A stretch of DNA of 13,507 bases, from assembly GCA_024401915.1 (NCBI GenBank), contig JAKSKA010000018.1:1-13507 (forward strand), given 5' to 3'. The position numbers and the translations under genes were made by a program. Positions 6,240 through 13,507 of the stretch are shown here, piece by piece. Each line of letters opens with the position of its first letter. The stretch's first letter is position 1. The notes beneath the pieces were generated by a model. The model saw only the letters and a list, made by a program, of their open reading frames with translations, ran no database searches and had not been told where the DNA came from. This DNA is from Bacteroidales bacterium (GTDB lineage: Bacteria; Bacteroidota; Bacteroidia; Bacteroidales; UBA932).

Positions 6240-8474
6240 TTACGATATTCTACTGTAATCCCTGATGTCGAAACGCCCTTTGCGGAGCTCCTTTTCGAGC
6301 AGCGCGTTTTCCGGACGCGACAGGGTCGGGTCAAGTTCGAGCACGTGGGAAGCATAGCCCCTCGCCTCCTCGAGCATCCGTCCGTCCCTTGCAAGCGAAG
6401 CAATCTTCAGGTTGATGGGGAGACCGCTCTGCTGGGTTCCCTCGAGGTCGCCGGGCCCCCTCATCTGCATATCGCGCTCGGCTATCTCGAAGCCATCCTC
6501 GGTCGCACACATCAGGTCAAGCCTCTCCTGGGCCTCCTTCGAGGTCTTCAGGTCCCTGACAAGGACGCAATACGACTTCTCCGCTCCCCTGCCCACACGG
6601 CCCCGGAGCTGATGGAGCTGGCTGAGGCCGAAACGCTGAGCTGACTCGATCACCATCACGCTGGCATTGGGTACGTCCACACCCACCTCTATCACGGTAG
6701 TGGACACGAGGATGTGGGCTCTGCCGGCCACGAATGCATCCATATTGAAATTCTTCTCCTCCGACGTCTGCTGGCCGTGGACAAGGGCGACCTTGTACCC
6801 GTCCTTCAGAGGGAAGCGGGAAAGGATCTCCTCATACCCCTGCTCGACATTGCGGATATCCAGCTTGTCGTTCTCGAATATCATCGGATAGACCACGAAT
6901 ACCTGGCGGCCTCTGGCAATCTCGTCGCGCAGGAACTTGTACATCTGCGGCTTCTTCGACGGCGTGCTGCACATCGTCTTCACAGGCTTGCGTCCCGGAG
7001 GCATCTCATCAAGCACCGAGACGTCCAGATCGCCCCACAGCGTCATCGCAAGGGTGCGCGGGATAGGCGTGGCTGTCATCACAAGCACGTGCGGAGGCAC
7101 GGTGACGCCACCCTCGCCAAGCGGCCCTTTCTGCCAGAGCCGGGCACGCTGGTCCACTCCGAAACGGTGCTGCTCGTCGATCACCGCGAGGCCCAGCGAA
7201 TGGAAGGTCACAGGGTCCTCGAGCAGGGCGTGGGTACCCACGACGATATCGATGCTGCCGTCGGCGAGCCCCTCCATCAGAGGACGGCGCTGCTTCCGAG
7301 TCGTGCTCCCGGTAAGGAGGGCACAGTTCACCGAAGTGGGCGCAAGATACTTGCTGATATTCGCAAAGTGCTGTTGCGCAAGCACTTCCGTCGGAGCGAG
7401 GATACAGGCCTGATGGCCGTTGCCGACCGCAATGAGGCAGCTCAGCACAGCCACCATCGTCTTGCCGGAGCCGACGTCACCCTGAAGCAGGCGGTTCATC
7501 TGGCTCCCGCTGCGCATATCATCACGAACCTCCTTTATCACGCGCTGCTGTGCGCCGGTGAGGCTGTATGGAAGCGCATTATAGCAATCGTGGAACGCCT
7601 GGCCGACGTGGGGCATCACAATGCCCTTCTCGCTGCGGCTGCGTATGAACTTCTGCTTCAGCAGGCTCAGCTGCAAAAGGAAGAGTTCCTCGAATTTGAG
7701 ACGCCTCTGCGCTCGCTCCAGTGCCGTGGAATCGCTTGGGAAATGGATGTTCTTGAGTGCATACTGACGGCCGCAGAGACCGAGGTCGCGAAGCACGTAC
7801 TCAGGAAGCGTCTCCTTGATTTCGGGAAGGCAGAGGCTCAGCGCACACTGCTCCAGGCGGCACATCACCTTCCCGGTGATGCCGCCGGTCTTCAACTTCT
7901 CGCTCGAAGGATAGACGCCGCTCAGGGCGCCCTGCGACATCGAGCCCTCCTGCGGCGCGTCCACCTCAGGATGGACTATGCTCCAGCGGCCTCCGTACTC
8001 CTGAGGCTTCCCGAAGAAAAGGAACACGGAGCCCGGGATCATTCTGCCATAATTCCACTTGATGCCCTTGAAGAACACCATCTCTATCCTGCCGCTGTCA
8101 TCCTCGACGATGACGCTGAGGCGCTTGGCAATGTTGAAGCGTATATTGGCGGACGAAGAGCCGGAGGAGCCGCGTTGCTGGACCGGGGCCTCCGTAGTGA
8201 ATATCTTCCCGTCCTGGTCGAAGCCGGTCTGGCACAAAAGCGAACTGCCGGGGCCGTAAAGCGTAGTCCTCACGACACGGCCCAGTATCTGGACGGATGC
8301 CGCCGAAGAACTTATCGACGCTATCTTCTGGATACCGCTGCGGTCTATGTAGCGGAAAGGGTAGAAATCGATGAGGTCTTCCAGTGTCTCCAACCCCAGT
8401 TCACGCTTCAAAAGTTCAGCCCTTTTGGGACCAACTCCACTCAAATACTGTATTCCAGACTTCAACTCACCCAT
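6240..8474 (-). CDS. recG: ATP-dependent DNA helicase RecG
   Basis: RecG remodels stalled replication forks and branch-migrates Holliday junctions. The 744-residue product begins MGELKSGIQYLSGVGPKRAELL, the normal RecG N-terminus. The wedge/OB region runs to about 175. Superfamily 2 helicase motifs follow: Walker A GDVGSGKT at 332-339, ILAPTEVLAQQH at 358-369, DEQH at 433-436, MTATPIPRT at 466-474, and QLRGRVGRG at 622-630. GFEIAERDMQMRGPGDLEGTQQSG then precedes the C-terminus. The frame stays open upstream to 8573, but that extension runs through the divergent promoter region into the neighbouring gene and does not look like RecG, so the ATG at 8472-8474 is preferred. The protein is longer than the roughly 690-700 residues usual for the family. 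The excess is a Gly/Ser-rich insert at about 72-116 within the wedge domain. The start lies 31 bp from the divergent S9 peptidase gene. Confidence 0.95.
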   Translation of the reverse strand: MGELKSGIQYLSGVGPKRAELLKRELGLETLEDLIDFYPFRYIDRSGIQKIASISSSAASVQILGRVVRTTLYGPGSSLLCQTGFDQDGKIFTTEAPVQQRGSSGSSSANIRFNIAKRLSVIVEDDSGRIEMVFFKGIKWNYGRMIPGSVFLFFGKPQEYGGRWSIVHPEVDAPQEGSMSQGALSGVYPSSEKLKTGGITGKVMCRLEQCALSLCLPEIKETLPEYVLRDLGLCGRQYALKNIHFPSDSTALERAQRRLKFEELFLLQLSLLKQKFIRSRSEKGIVMPHVGQAFHDCYNALPYSLTGAQQRVIKEVRDDMRSGSQMNRLLQGDVGSGKTMVAVLSCLIAVGNGHQACILAPTEVLAQQHFANISKYLAPTSVNCALLTGSTTRKQRRPLMEGLADGSIDIVVGTHALLEDPVTFHSLGLAVIDEQHRFGVDQRARLWQKGPLGEGGVTVPPHVLVMTATPIPRTLAMTLWGDLDVSVLDEMPPGRKPVKTMCSTPSKKPQMYKFLRDEIARGRQVFVVYPMIFENDKLDIRNVEQGYEEILSRFPLKDGYKVALVHGQQTSEEKNFNMDAFVAGRAHILVSTTVIEVGVDVPNASVMVIESAQRFGLSQLHQLRGRVGRGAEKSYCVLVRDLKTSKEAQERLDLMCATEDGFEIAERDMQMRGPGDLEGTQQSGLPINLKIASLARDGRMLEEARGYASHVLELDPTLSRPENALLEKELRKGRFDIRDYSRIS

Positions 8475-8479
8475 TTCCG

Positions 8480-8487
8480 CAAATTTA
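8480..8487 (-). promoter_or_regulatory. -7 box of the recG promoter
   Basis: TAAATTTG on the minus strand is an exact TAnnTTTG box ending 5 nt before the recG ATG. No good -33 element is seen 20 nt upstream, where the sequence is TTTC inside the first codons of the divergent gene. The transcript would be leaderless or nearly so. Confidence 0.5.
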
Positions 8488-8491
8488 TTAT

Positions 8492-8499
8492 TATTTTTG
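8492..8499 (+). promoter_or_regulatory. -7 box of the DPP5-tex-GT2 operon promoter
   Basis: TATTTTTG is an exact TAnnTTTG box ending 6 nt before the ATG at 8506. The expected -33 position falls within the recG start region and does not match TTTG. It lies back to back with the recG -7 box, only 4 nt away. Confidence 0.5.
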
Positions 8500-8505
8500 C
8501 GAATT

Positions 8506-10770
8506 ATGAAAAAGACAGGAAACATAATCGCCATCATACTGCTCTGTCTTGCATCAGGGTACGTAATCGGCACAGTAATCGGAAAATCAATGAACGGAAA
8601 AGCGGAATCGGGCTATATCGGAGCCGCCGGAGCAGCGGAGGGAAATGTCCTCACTCCGGAAATAATGCTCACTCTCGGTCAGGTCAGCGACCCCCAGCCC
8701 AGCCCTGACGGCAAGCTCATACTCTACGGCGTGACCTACACCGACATCAACGCCAACCACGGATGCCGCAACCTTTTCTGCTGCGCACCAGACGGTTCGG
8801 GGAACATACAATTGAGCAGATACGCGAAAAGCGTCTCCAACGCACGCTGGAGCCTCGACGGGAAGACCATCTTCTTCATCCAGGACTCCCAGATCTGGAA
8901 AGCTCCTTTCCTCGGCAAGAAGCTCGGCAAGAAGGTGAAGGTCAGCGACGTCCCGGCCGGGATAAGCGAGTTCAAGCTCTCCCCCGACCAGAATTCGGTC
9001 ATATACGTCTCAAGCATACGCAACGAGGCCCTCAAGCAGCCCGCGGACTGCGACCCCGCCCTCGACAAGGCAAATGCCTACGTTACGGAAGACCTTATGT
9101 ACCGCCACTGGGACCACTGGGTCACCGAAACGCCACGCAGTTTCGTGGCCCCCTTCGCAGGAGCGATGATAACTCCCGAAAACTCCTATGACATCTTGGG
9201 TAGCGAGCCCTACGAACTGCCTACAGAGCCCTTCAGCGGCATCGAACAGCTCGACTGGGCACCGGATTCGCGCCACATAGCCTACTCCTGCCGCAAGAAG
9301 ACGGGCATACACTACGCATTCAGCACGAATTCCTGCATCTACATCCACGACATCGTTACCGGGCAGACCACAGCCGTCACCGAAAAAGGCGGTTATGACA
9401 CCGACCCGCTCTGGAGCCCCGACGGGAGCAAGCTCGCCTGGATCTCTATGGCACGCGACGGATACGAGGCTGACGCACAAAGGATTATGGTAGCGGACGT
9501 CAAATTCGCGCCCCAGTGCGAAGACGGCCAGTGCGGCGACATCGAGACAAGCGGGATACGCCAGCTGGCAGCATCGCTCGACAGGGATGCAGCCGGAATG
9601 ATCTGGACTTCAAAAAGCGACGCCATCGTCTTCCCCGCACTGACGGAGGGCATACAGTCGCTCTTCATAGCCGGCACGGACCCGGACAACAGCGAGGCGG
9701 TCCGCCTCACCCCTGCAGATTGGAAATACGACATCTCCCTGCCTTTCAGCGTCGAAATGGCTGAAGACGGCTCTTTCAACGCACTCGCCCTCTGCCAATC
9801 GCTTCTCCGTCCCAAGGAGATCTTCTCCATCAGCGGACAGGTCGGCGGCACGGCGGAGCTCAAAGCCGTGACGGACGAGAACGGGGCCATATTCGCCGGA
9901 CTCGACGAGCCGCAGACCGAAAGCGTATGGATCGGAACAGTGGACGGCAAGCAGATGCAGGCCTGGGTGATGTACCCGCCCCACTTCGACCCCGCGAAGA
10001 CCTATCCCGCCATCGAGATAGTCCTCGGAGGCCCCCAGGGCTCGAATTCGCAGTCCTGGAGCCAGCGCTGGTGCTACCGCATCTTCGCGCAGCACGGCTA
10101 CGTGGTCGTTATGCCTAACCGTCGCGGCACCACATCCTCCGGCCAGGAATGGAAGGAGCAGATCAGCGGCGACTACTGCGGTCTCAATATGCAGGACTAC
10201 CTGAGCGCAGGCCGCTGGATCAAGGAAAAGCCCTATATCGGCAAGCTCGCCTGCATTGGTGCCAGCTACGGCGGCTACTCCGCCTATATGCTCGAAGGCC
10301 TCCACGGAGACCTCTACGACTGCTTCATCGCCCACGCCGGCATCTTTGACGAGAAGCAGCTATGGTTCACCACGGAAGAGATGTGGTTCGCCAACTGGGA
10401 CAACGGCGGTCTGACCGAATACGCCTACACGGAAGGCCAGAGCGGCCCTGCAGGCGATGGCATCACCTTCGGCGGAATGCAGCAGGCAGGTGCGCCCTAC
10501 GCTGTCACGGCGAAGGCTCAGCGCCACTATGCCAACTCCCCTTCCTCAATGATCACGAAATGGCACACCCCGATACTCTGCATCCACGGAATGCTCGACT
10601 ACCGCATCCCTTACGAACAGGGAATGGCAGCCTTCAACGCAGCACAGCTGATGGGAGTGCCTTCGAAACTCATCGTCTTCCCTGAGGAGAACCACTGGAT
10701 ACTCAAGCCGCAGAACTCCGTATTCTGGTACAGGAACGTACTGGACTGGATGGACAAATGGACAAAATAG
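8506..10770 (+). CDS. S9 family serine peptidase, DPP5 / acylaminoacyl-peptidase-like (S9C)
   Basis: The 754-residue exported peptidase probably removes dipeptides or acylated residues from peptides in the periplasm. A hydrophobic segment at about 6-26 after MKKTGN is a signal peptide or membrane anchor. No lipobox is seen. A beta-propeller-like region (about 50-450) has repeated WS.DG and SPDG turns such as QPSPDGK, WSLDGK, LSPDQN, WAPDSR and WSPDGS. It also holds the LMYRHWDHWV segment seen in DPP5-type enzymes. The alpha/beta-hydrolase domain carries the full triad: Ser587 in IGASYGGYS, Asp698 in IHGMLDYRIPYEQG and His730 in EENHWILKP. The ATG at 8506 is chosen because upstream in-frame codons overlap recG. 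The gene ends in TAG directly followed by the ATG of tex, so the two are surely one transcript. Exact specificity is not readable; DPP5-like is the closest call. Confidence 0.9.
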   Translation: MKKTGNIIAIILLCLASGYVIGTVIGKSMNGKAESGYIGAAGAAEGNVLTPEIMLTLGQVSDPQPSPDGKLILYGVTYTDINANHGCRNLFCCAPDGSGNIQLSRYAKSVSNARWSLDGKTIFFIQDSQIWKAPFLGKKLGKKVKVSDVPAGISEFKLSPDQNSVIYVSSIRNEALKQPADCDPALDKANAYVTEDLMYRHWDHWVTETPRSFVAPFAGAMITPENSYDILGSEPYELPTEPFSGIEQLDWAPDSRHIAYSCRKKTGIHYAFSTNSCIYIHDIVTGQTTAVTEKGGYDTDPLWSPDGSKLAWISMARDGYEADAQRIMVADVKFAPQCEDGQCGDIETSGIRQLAASLDRDAAGMIWTSKSDAIVFPALTEGIQSLFIAGTDPDNSEAVRLTPADWKYDISLPFSVEMAEDGSFNALALCQSLLRPKEIFSISGQVGGTAELKAVTDENGAIFAGLDEPQTESVWIGTVDGKQMQAWVMYPPHFDPAKTYPAIEIVLGGPQGSNSQSWSQRWCYRIFAQHGYVVVMPNRRGTTSSGQEWKEQISGDYCGLNMQDYLSAGRWIKEKPYIGKLACIGASYGGYSAYMLEGLHGDLYDCFIAHAGIFDEKQLWFTTEEMWFANWDNGGLTEYAYTEGQSGPAGDGITFGGMQQAGAPYAVTAKAQRHYANSPSSMITKWHTPILCIHGMLDYRIPYEQGMAAFNAAQLMGVPSKLIVFPEENHWILKPQNSVFWYRNVLDWMDKWTK

Positions 10771-12939
10771 ATGAAGGAACTGTACATCAACCATATAGCA
10801 TCCCTGCTCGGGCTCAAGCCCTGGCAGGTCGAGAACTGCTGTGAGCTCTTCACGGAAGGGGCGACAATCCCCTTCATAAGCCGCTACCGCAAGGAGAAGA
10901 CAGGTGGGATGGACGATGCGGAAGTGGCCGAAGTGAAGCACTGGGCGGACCTGTTCTCCGATATGGAGAAGCGCAAGGAGACAATACTCACGACCATAGC
11001 GGAAGCTGGGGCGCTCAGCGATGAGCTGAAAACGAAGATCGAGAACTGCGTCAATTCCACGGAACTCGAGGACCTTTACCTCCCCTGGCGGCCCAAGCGC
11101 CGCACGAAAGCCACGGCAGCCCGCGAACTCGGGCTTGAGCCCCTGGCCGACCTGATGTGGAACGTGAAGACGCGCGACCCGCAGGCCGATGCAGCCAATT
11201 ACATATGTGGCAGCAGGACGATGAAAGCCGCAGGCAAGCCCGGAGCCGAAAACGTGGAAGCCGCCCTTGCGGGGGCAAGGGACATAATCGCGGAAAGGCT
11301 TTCGGAGACCGCGGTGATCAGGGAGAACCAGAGGAACATCTTCCGTCACAGGAGGATAGTCTCCACCGTAACCAAAGCCGGACGCAACGAACAGGAAGCG
11401 GACAAATACAGGAGCTACTTCAACTTCTCGAACCCGATCGACAGGATCCCGTCCCATAACCTCCTCGCCATACTCAGGGCCGAGAAGGAAGGCTACCTCT
11501 CCGTCTCGATAGACAGCGACGCGGAAAAATGCGGCGCGAAGATCTACTACGACTTCTGCCAGGAACACTCCTACCCCGCCGCCCCGCTGGCGGAGCAGAT
11601 AAAGGAGGCCGTGGCCGACTCGTTCAAGAGGCTCATAGAGCCCTCGCTCAGCGGCGAAGTGATACGCGAAGCAAAGGAAAAGGCCGACATCGAATCGATC
11701 AAGGTATTCGGGGAGAACCTGCGCCAGCTGCTCCTGAGCGCTCCTGTAGGCCAGAAAAGGACTATGGCAGTGGACCCTGGCTTCCGCAACGGCTGCAAGA
11801 TAGCCTGTCTCGACGAGCACGGCAATCTTCTCTACCACACCATCATCTACCCCCACCCGCCCCAGAACGAGAAGGTCAAGGCCCTCATCGCAGTCCAGGA
11901 TATGGTGGAGAAATATGCCATCGAGGCCATAGCGGTCGGGAACGGCACGGCAAGCAGGGAAACCGGAGAATTCCTCAAGAAGGTGGAACTCCCTGAAGGC
12001 TGCCGCGTATGGACCGTCAGCGAGGACGGCGCCTCGATCTATTCGGCGTCCGAAGTCGCAAGGGCCGAATTCCCCAACGAAGACGTCACCGTCCGCGGAG
12101 CCGTATCGATAGGCCGCAGGCTTATGGACCCTCTCGCCGAGCTCGTGAAGATAGACCCCAAGAACCTGGGCATAGGACAATACCAGCACGACGTGGACCA
12201 GAACCTGCTGCGCGAGAAGCTCGACAACACCGTCGAATCCTGCGTCAACAGCGTTGGTGTGAACCTCAACACGGCAAGCCCCTACCTGCTAAGCTACGTG
12301 GCCGGGATAGGACCGGCCCTGGCGGAGAACATCGTCGCATACAGAAGCGCGGAAGGCGGATTCCGCAGCCGCGCGGAACTGAAGAAAGTGGCACGTCTGG
12401 GAGAACGGGCCTTCGAGCAGTGCGCCGGATTCCTGCGCATCCCCGGGGCTGCCAACCCCCTCGACAACTCCGCCGTCCACCCCGAATCCTACGGAATCGT
12501 GGACAGGATGGCGGCAGCGCTCGGCGTTCCGGTAGGAGAGCTGGTGGGCAACGCCGAACTCTGCAGCCGCATCGACGCCAATCTCTTCGTGACCGAAAAG
12601 GCCGGGCTCCCGACGATCAACGACATAATCAAGGAACTCGTCAAGCCCGGGCGCGACCCGCGCGAACAGGCAAGCGAATTCAGCTTCGCGGACGACATCC
12701 ACAGCATCGAGGACCTGAAAACCGGAATGGAACTGCCCGGAATCGTCACGAACATCACCAACTTCGGCGCCTTCGTGGACATAGGTCTCCACGACAACGG
12801 CCTGCTACACGTGTCCCAGATGGGACCGCGCGGCACGGATCCGTCAAAGGTGGTCAAGCTCCACCAGCAGCTGAAGGTCCGCGTAGTCGGAGTGGACATC
12901 GAGCGCGGACGCATATCGCTGGGACTCGTAAAGAACTGA
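10771..12939 (+). CDS. tex: RNA-binding transcriptional accessory protein Tex (YhgF)
   Basis: The 722-residue Tex protein is a conserved cytoplasmic nucleic-acid-binding protein related to the core of eukaryotic Spt6 and linked to transcription and RNA turnover. The N-terminal helical region includes EGATIPFISRYRKEKTGGMDD. The YqgF/RNase H-like domain begins at AVDPGFRNGCKIACLD (333 onward) and includes AIAVGNGTASRET. A helix-hairpin-helix region spans about 495-570, with VNLNTASPYLLSYVAGIGPALAENIV. The C-terminal S1 RNA-binding domain covers about 651-720, with PGIVTNITNFGAFVDIG and GLLHVSQMG. Length is normal for Bacteroidota. The ATG follows the upstream TAG with no spacer and in the same frame, so translation must be coupled by termination and reinitiation. 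No independent promoter is visible. The next gene begins 2 nt after the TGA stop. Confidence 0.96.
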   Translation: MKELYINHIASLLGLKPWQVENCCELFTEGATIPFISRYRKEKTGGMDDAEVAEVKHWADLFSDMEKRKETILTTIAEAGALSDELKTKIENCVNSTELEDLYLPWRPKRRTKATAARELGLEPLADLMWNVKTRDPQADAANYICGSRTMKAAGKPGAENVEAALAGARDIIAERLSETAVIRENQRNIFRHRRIVSTVTKAGRNEQEADKYRSYFNFSNPIDRIPSHNLLAILRAEKEGYLSVSIDSDAEKCGAKIYYDFCQEHSYPAAPLAEQIKEAVADSFKRLIEPSLSGEVIREAKEKADIESIKVFGENLRQLLLSAPVGQKRTMAVDPGFRNGCKIACLDEHGNLLYHTIIYPHPPQNEKVKALIAVQDMVEKYAIEAIAVGNGTASRETGEFLKKVELPEGCRVWTVSEDGASIYSASEVARAEFPNEDVTVRGAVSIGRRLMDPLAELVKIDPKNLGIGQYQHDVDQNLLREKLDNTVESCVNSVGVNLNTASPYLLSYVAGIGPALAENIVAYRSAEGGFRSRAELKKVARLGERAFEQCAGFLRIPGAANPLDNSAVHPESYGIVDRMAAALGVPVGELVGNAELCSRIDANLFVTEKAGLPTINDIIKELVKPGRDPREQASEFSFADDIHSIEDLKTGMELPGIVTNITNFGAFVDIGLHDNGLLHVSQMGPRGTDPSKVVKLHQQLKVRVVGVDIERGRISLGLVKN

Positions 12940-12941
12940 AG

Positions 12942-13507
12942 ATGAGGACAGCCGTAGTCATATTGAACTGGAACACGCGCACGCTTCTGGAGCGCTTCCT
13001 TCCCGCAGTCGTCGAAAGCTGCAGGGGAATCGCCGACGTCGTCGTCGCCGACAACGCCTCCACCGACGGTTCGGCCGATATGGTGGAAAAGGAGTTTCCG
13101 GAAACAAAACTCATACGGCTGGAAGAGAACCTCGGCTTCACAGGAGGCTACAACGCCGCCCTGGCCGGGATAAGCGATGCCGAATACTATGTCCTGCTCA
13201 ATTCCGACATAGACCTTGACAAAGGCTGGCTGGAGCCGCTCGTGGAGTGGATGGACTCACATCCGGACTGCGCAGTCTGCGGGCCCAAGCTGCTCGCGCT
13301 CGGAGAGTCGATGGAGCGCACCGGCCGCTTCGAGTACGCCGGAGCGGCAGGAGGGATGCTGGACAGGTTCGGCTACCCCTGGTGCCGCGGACGCGTGATG
13401 AAGATGACGGAAGAGGACAGGGGGCAATACGACACACCGGAGAAGGTCTTCTGGGTCAGCGGAGCCTGTCTTATGACCAGGAAGTCCGTCTGGGAATCGC
13501 TGGGCGG
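12942..13507 (+). CDS. Family 2 glycosyltransferase (GT2, WbbL/rhamnosyltransferase-like), 3' partial
   Basis: From the ATG at 12942-12944, 188 codons are open to the right edge with no stop. The protein starts MRTAVVILNWNTRTLLERFL. It shows the GT-A fold signatures of family 2: VVVADNASTDGS (about residues 34-45), ENLGFTGGYNAAL, and the metal/nucleotide-sugar site LLNSDIDLDKGW. Further on come FEYAGAAGGMLDRFGYPWCRGR and FWVSGACLMTRKSVWESLG, both typical of Bacteroidota enzymes in the WbbL-like subgroup that add sugars to surface polysaccharides. It lies 2 nt after tex and is probably co-transcribed with it. Its acceptor and donor sugar cannot be told, and the C-terminal part is outside the window. 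Confidence 0.92.
   Translation, partial: MRTAVVILNWNTRTLLERFLPAVVESCRGIADVVVADNASTDGSADMVEKEFPETKLIRLEENLGFTGGYNAALAGISDAEYYVLLNSDIDLDKGWLEPLVEWMDSHPDCAVCGPKLLALGESMERTGRFEYAGAAGGMLDRFGYPWCRGRVMKMTEEDRGQYDTPEKVFWVSGACLMTRKSVWESLG

Noticed and set aside
8475..8573. 33-residue N-terminal extension of RecG
   Set aside because: It overlaps the divergent S9 gene and the promoter boxes. The RecG family pattern begins at MGELKSGIQ.
6714..8708. 664-codon open frame on the plus strand, antisense to recG
   Set aside because: It lies entirely opposite a clear RecG and reads as Arg/His/Ala/Leu-rich sequence with no domain. Long antisense frames arise from GC-rich codon bias.
10546..12189. 547-codon open frame on the minus strand, antisense to tex and the end of the S9 gene
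   Set aside because: It overlaps two well-supported genes, has no recognisable motif, and its composition mirrors the complement of the real frame.

Overview
The window reads as a stretch of housekeeping chromosome from a GC-rich member of the Bacteroidales (Bacteroidota). Four things point there: promoter -7 boxes of the form TAnnTTTG, the absence of clear Shine-Dalgarno sequences, a small Hc1-type histone-like gene, and lipoprotein and S9 peptidases of kinds common in that phylum. A Rikenellaceae/Alistipes-like relative is plausible but is only an impression. I see no phage, insertion sequence, CRISPR, tRNA or rRNA.

Layout. 1-843 (+) is the 3' part of an AbgB-like M20 amidohydrolase. It abuts, tail to tail and with no spacer, a DcuA/DcuB-type C4-dicarboxylate transporter on the minus strand. 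The transporter's conserved N-terminus is cut off by an in-frame amber codon at 2098-2100. Next on the minus strand come a 58-residue Hc1-like protein with its own promoter and terminator, then pth and the L25/Ctc gene rplY. rplY and pth form a two-gene translation operon whose first gene has a structured leader. A clostripain-family (C11) lipoprotein peptidase follows, divergent from a XerC/XerD-type tyrosine recombinase. xerD and recG converge on a GC-rich spacer of about 200 bp full of short repeats. recG is divergent from an operon of a DPP5-like S9 peptidase, the RNA-binding protein Tex and a family 2 glycosyltransferase that runs off the right edge.

Function. Translation quality control (Pth, L25), recombination and replication repair (Xer, RecG), RNA-associated functions (Tex), nucleoid or basic-protein functions (Hc1) and peptide or amidate turnover (M20, C11, DPP5) sit side by side. 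Only rplY-pth and DPP5-Tex-GT2 look co-transcribed.

Most notable signals. (1) The amber codon in dcu. (2) A repeated geometry in which an exact TAnnTTTG box lies only 5-6 nt before the start codon of four genes, which suggests leaderless or near-leaderless mRNAs and argues for a GTG start of the C11 peptidase. (3) Mutually exclusive hairpins in the rplY leader. (4) The repeat-rich xerD/recG spacer. I found no wholly new multi-gene system here.
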